Assembly: GCF_023634655.1 (NCBI RefSeq)
Contig: NZ_JAMKMS010000006.1
Span: 186,001 to 250,000 of the forward strand
Reading direction: 5' to 3'
Length of the DNA: 64,000 nucleotides
Source: Vibrio methylphosphonaticus
GTDB lineage: Bacteria; Pseudomonadota; Gammaproteobacteria; Enterobacterales; Vibrionaceae
Within the stretch, counting starts at the first letter, position 1. The number at the start of each line of letters is the position of its first letter. The position numbers and the translations under genes were made by a program. Below the pieces are notes generated by a model, which was given only the letters and a program-made list of their open reading frames with translations, did no database searches and was not told the origin of the DNA. Of the stretch, positions 62,213 through 64,000 are shown piece by piece.

Positions 62213-62404
62213 ATGGATGCCATTCGTTTTCGTTATGTTGAGTGCCCGTACTGCGGCGAGCAATTTGAAACTTCCATTGATTGCTCTAGTGGTGAGCAGC
62301 AGTATATTGAAGACTGTTATGTCTGCTGCCGACCTATTTTGTTCTCGATTACGTTTGTTGATGATGATCTTATTGTTTCAACGCGTCATGAAAACGACGC
62401 TTAA
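62213..62404 (+). CDS. CPXCG-motif cysteine-rich protein
   Basis: This 63-residue protein carries the CPYCG motif (residues 11-15) and the second cysteine group CYVCCRPI, giving a zinc-binding site. The acidic C-terminal half is usual for this small family of unknown function. GGGAGGAAGGAT precedes the ATG. A degenerate tandem repeat begins at its stop codon. Confidence 0.9.
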   Translation: MDAIRFRYVECPYCGEQFETSIDCSSGEQQYIEDCYVCCRPILFSITFVDDDLIVSTRHENDA

Positions 62405-62537
62405 CTTATGTTTGTCCAAGATTAACTTACGTTTTCTAAGACTAACTCTTATTTCTAAGGCTAATTTAGGTTTCCAGGCTAACTTAGGTTTTCAAGGTTA
62501 ACTTCGGTTTCCCAAGACTAACTTACGTTTCCCGACA
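62402..62537. repeat. degenerate tandem repeat, seven copies of about 19 bp
   Basis: Seven units of 18-21 bp each start with TAA, TAACTTACGTTT-like, at 62402, 62423, 62443, 62462, 62480, 62499 and 62519. The common form is TAACTTA(C/G)GTTTyCcAAGrc. The first unit begins with the stop codon of the CPXCG gene. Confidence 0.75.
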
Positions 62538-62656
62538 TATGCCGACATCGTCCTGTGATGCGTGATAATTAAAATTGTTTACTCGCCATCAATACTTTTC
62601 AGACCATTATGACATTTTTGTAGAGTAATGTTGATAAACGTATTTAAAGGAATAAC

Positions 62657-63271
62657 ATGCTCCCCATCAATTTAGATGTATTTCTAACTGGCTTTTCGTT
62701 AAGTATTTCCCTGATTCTTGCTATCGGTGCGCAAAATGCTTTTGTTCTTAAGCAAGGGCTTAAGAAGCACCACGTTTTTTTTGTCTGCCTCGTGTGTGCT
62801 GTTTCAGACGCGTTGTTAATCTCAGCCGGTGTAGGAGGCTTTGGCGTAATCATTCAGACCTACCCATCGGTTGAGACTATCGCTCGTTATGCTGGTGCTT
62901 TGTTCTTATTTGTGTACAGTTTTCAAAGCTTCCGTTCTGCTTTCACGGTACAGCATCAATTGGAACCAGAAGGTGAGTCTAAGGGTTCATTGTTAAAGAC
63001 GTTGGGCATTTGTCTTGCGTTGACATGGCTAAATCCACACGTTTATTTAGATACGGTGGTATTGCTTGGCTCGATATCGACACAGTACCAGCCTGAGCAA
63101 TGGTCATTCGGTGTTGGAGCGGTAACGGCATCGTTCGTTTTCTTTTTCTCTTTAGGCTATGGCGCCCGTCTGCTTATTCCCCTCTTTAGTAAGCCTTTAT
63201 CTTGGAAAGTACTCGAAGGTTTAGTGGGAGCAATCATGTTGTTTATCGCCGTGACGCTGGTATGGGAATAG
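62657..63271 (+). CDS. argO: LysE/ArgO-family amino-acid exporter
   Basis: This 204-residue membrane protein has six hydrophobic segments and the family start GFSLSISLILAIGAQNAFVLKQGLKKHHVF, followed by CAVSDALLISAGVGGFG and the late TWLNPHVYLDTVVLLGS. This is the pattern of ArgO (arginine exporter) and LysE. AAAGGAA precedes the ATG. The exact amino acid exported is inferred. Confidence 0.9.
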   Translation: MLPINLDVFLTGFSLSISLILAIGAQNAFVLKQGLKKHHVFFVCLVCAVSDALLISAGVGGFGVIIQTYPSVETIARYAGALFLFVYSFQSFRSAFTVQHQLEPEGESKGSLLKTLGICLALTWLNPHVYLDTVVLLGSISTQYQPEQWSFGVGAVTASFVFFFSLGYGARLLIPLFSKPLSWKVLEGLVGAIMLFIAVTLVWE

Positions 63272-63406
63272 AGGAATGGAAGCGTAAAATGAGTAATCTA
63301 GGTAAAGCGAGCCGGAATCATGCGGTCATCGTGGTGACACATATAGTGAGTGGTTTCGTCTGAGAGATGCAGTCGTAGCATAGCAGAGTATTGATGTGTC
63401 TTGCAG

Positions 63407-63437
63407 ATTAAGCCCTAACTAATAGTTAGGGCTTAAT
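63407..63437. other. perfect 14-bp inverted repeat
   Basis: ATTAAGCCCTAACT and AGTTAGGGCTTAAT flank a three-base loop between the converging argO-like and fructosamine-kinase-like genes. There is no T tract outside the stem, but as a very stable hairpin it could end transcription from both sides. Confidence 0.55.
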
Positions 63438-63488
63438 GCTATATGTTGTCGTGAGCACGAGTGATGCCACGGTTATGACGTTGGAATT

Positions 63489-64000
63489 TTACGACGCTTG
63501 TATCGTTGAAATGAGCTTCTCTGCTTCATCTAAATGATGGCCACCAAACAAATTGCAGTGATTGAGAACCTGATAAAGGTTATAAATGTACTTTCTGTAC
63601 TCATACATAGGTTCAATCGCGAGGATACTTTCATACCCTTGATAGAATTCAGGACGGAACCCTCCAAACAGTTCAGTCATAGCTAAATCACACTCTCTGT
63701 CGCCCCAATAGCTTGCAGGATCATAACAAATGGGTCCAAATGCCGTGTTTGCTACGTTACCGTTCCATAGGTCGCCATGCAGGAGTGATGGCTTGGGATT
63801 GTGTCCAGAAAGTTGCTCGTTAACTAATTCAACAAACTCATTGATTGGTGTAAAAGAGATGTGCTTTTCTTTAAGCAGCTGAAGCTGCCAACCAATACGT
63901 TGTTCAGAGAAAAAACGCGACCATTTTTTATGCCACTTATTTGGTTGTACGGTTTCGCCGAGGTAGTTATCTTGATCAAAGCCGAACTCAGCTTGCTCCC
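63489..64000 (-). CDS. fructosamine kinase family protein (partial, N-terminus outside window)
   Basis: The C-terminal 170 residues of a ketosamine-3-kinase/fructosamine-kinase protein are seen. The frame is open from the right edge. Markers in order: FGFDQDNYLGETVQPN, WSRFFSEQRIG, the catalytic LLHGDLWNGN motif and the metal-binding region YDPASYWGDRECDLAM. It phosphorylates sugar-modified amines so that glycation damage can be reversed. Convergent with the LysE-family gene. Confidence 0.93.
   Translation of the reverse strand, partial: EQAEFGFDQDNYLGETVQPNKWHKKWSRFFSEQRIGWQLQLLKEKHISFTPINEFVELVNEQLSGHNPKPSLLHGDLWNGNVANTAFGPICYDPASYWGDRECDLAMTELFGGFRPEFYQGYESILAIEPMYEYRKYIYNLYQVLNHCNLFGGHHLDEAEKLISTIQAS

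Noticed and set aside
1..64000. CRISPR arrays, prophage or intact insertion sequences
   Set aside because: No regularly spaced direct repeats, no cas genes, no phage structural or lysis genes (apart from the VgrG-head-like fragment) and no complete transposase were seen.

Overview
The window looks like chromosomal DNA of a marine gammaproteobacterium of the Vibrionaceae (Vibrio or a close relative). Pointers are the 2-methylcitrate operon of the acnD/prpF type with a GntR-family regulator, a VF530-family DNA-binding protein, a ppsA/ppsR divergent pair, a tandem glycine riboswitch in front of a sodium:alanine symporter, an exported ATP-dependent DNA ligase and a divergent nrfA / nrfBCDEF nitrite-ammonification locus. 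Base composition is moderate and even. There are no rRNA genes, CRISPR arrays, intact insertion sequences or prophage. The only structural RNAs are two identical tRNA-Val(GAC) genes.

Layout. 0-8 kb: housekeeping and small accessory genes (M20 peptidase, DMT exporter with divergent LysR regulator, glycerophosphodiesterase, metallo-beta-lactamase-fold protein, lipocalin Blc, DUF2726 protein, tRNA-Val pair, alpha/beta hydrolase). 8.3-14.8 kb: a four-gene operon (TonB-dependent receptor, exported CobN-like chelatase, ExbB-like proton channel, DUF2149 protein) behind a near-consensus Zur box. I read it as a zinc-starvation metal or metallophore acquisition system. 15-18.6 kb: M14 deacylase, GNAT, nucleotidyltransferase, then an orphan VgrG-head-like protein divergent from a 211-residue protein with the LSGC-type deamidase signature of BLF1/CNF toxins. 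18.6-30.8 kb: a tripartite tricarboxylate transporter (tctA, tctB, tctC) divergent from the GntR regulator and prpB-prpC-acnD-prpF-prpE, with palindromic operators between them.

31-45.7 kb: GNAT, a NUDIX-PAP2 fusion whose PAP2 half has lost its catalytic residues, a 37-residue small ORF with its own terminator, the glycine-riboswitch-controlled symporter, small membrane and coiled-coil proteins, exported DNA ligase, PEP synthase and its regulator PpsR, an NrfG/CcmI-like TPR protein, and an AraC regulator beside an exported serine hydrolase. 46-49.5 kb: a FabH-like ketosynthase coupled to a ferritin-like protein, ferredoxin-NADP reductase and a small outer-membrane beta-barrel. 49.7-56.5 kb: the nrf locus, with FNR-, NarP- and CRP-like sites in the divergent intergenic region. 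56.6-64 kb: ASCH and GNAT genes, YeaQ-type membrane protein, MscS channel, VF530 protein, ArfB, another GNAT, a CPXCG protein followed by a degenerate tandem repeat, a LysE exporter and a fructosamine kinase cut by the window end.

The two parts most worth experimental attention are the Zur-box receptor/CobN/ExbB/DUF2149 operon and the BLF1/CNF-like deamidase next to the VgrG-head fragment. All database-style statements are from memory of the families. No search was run.
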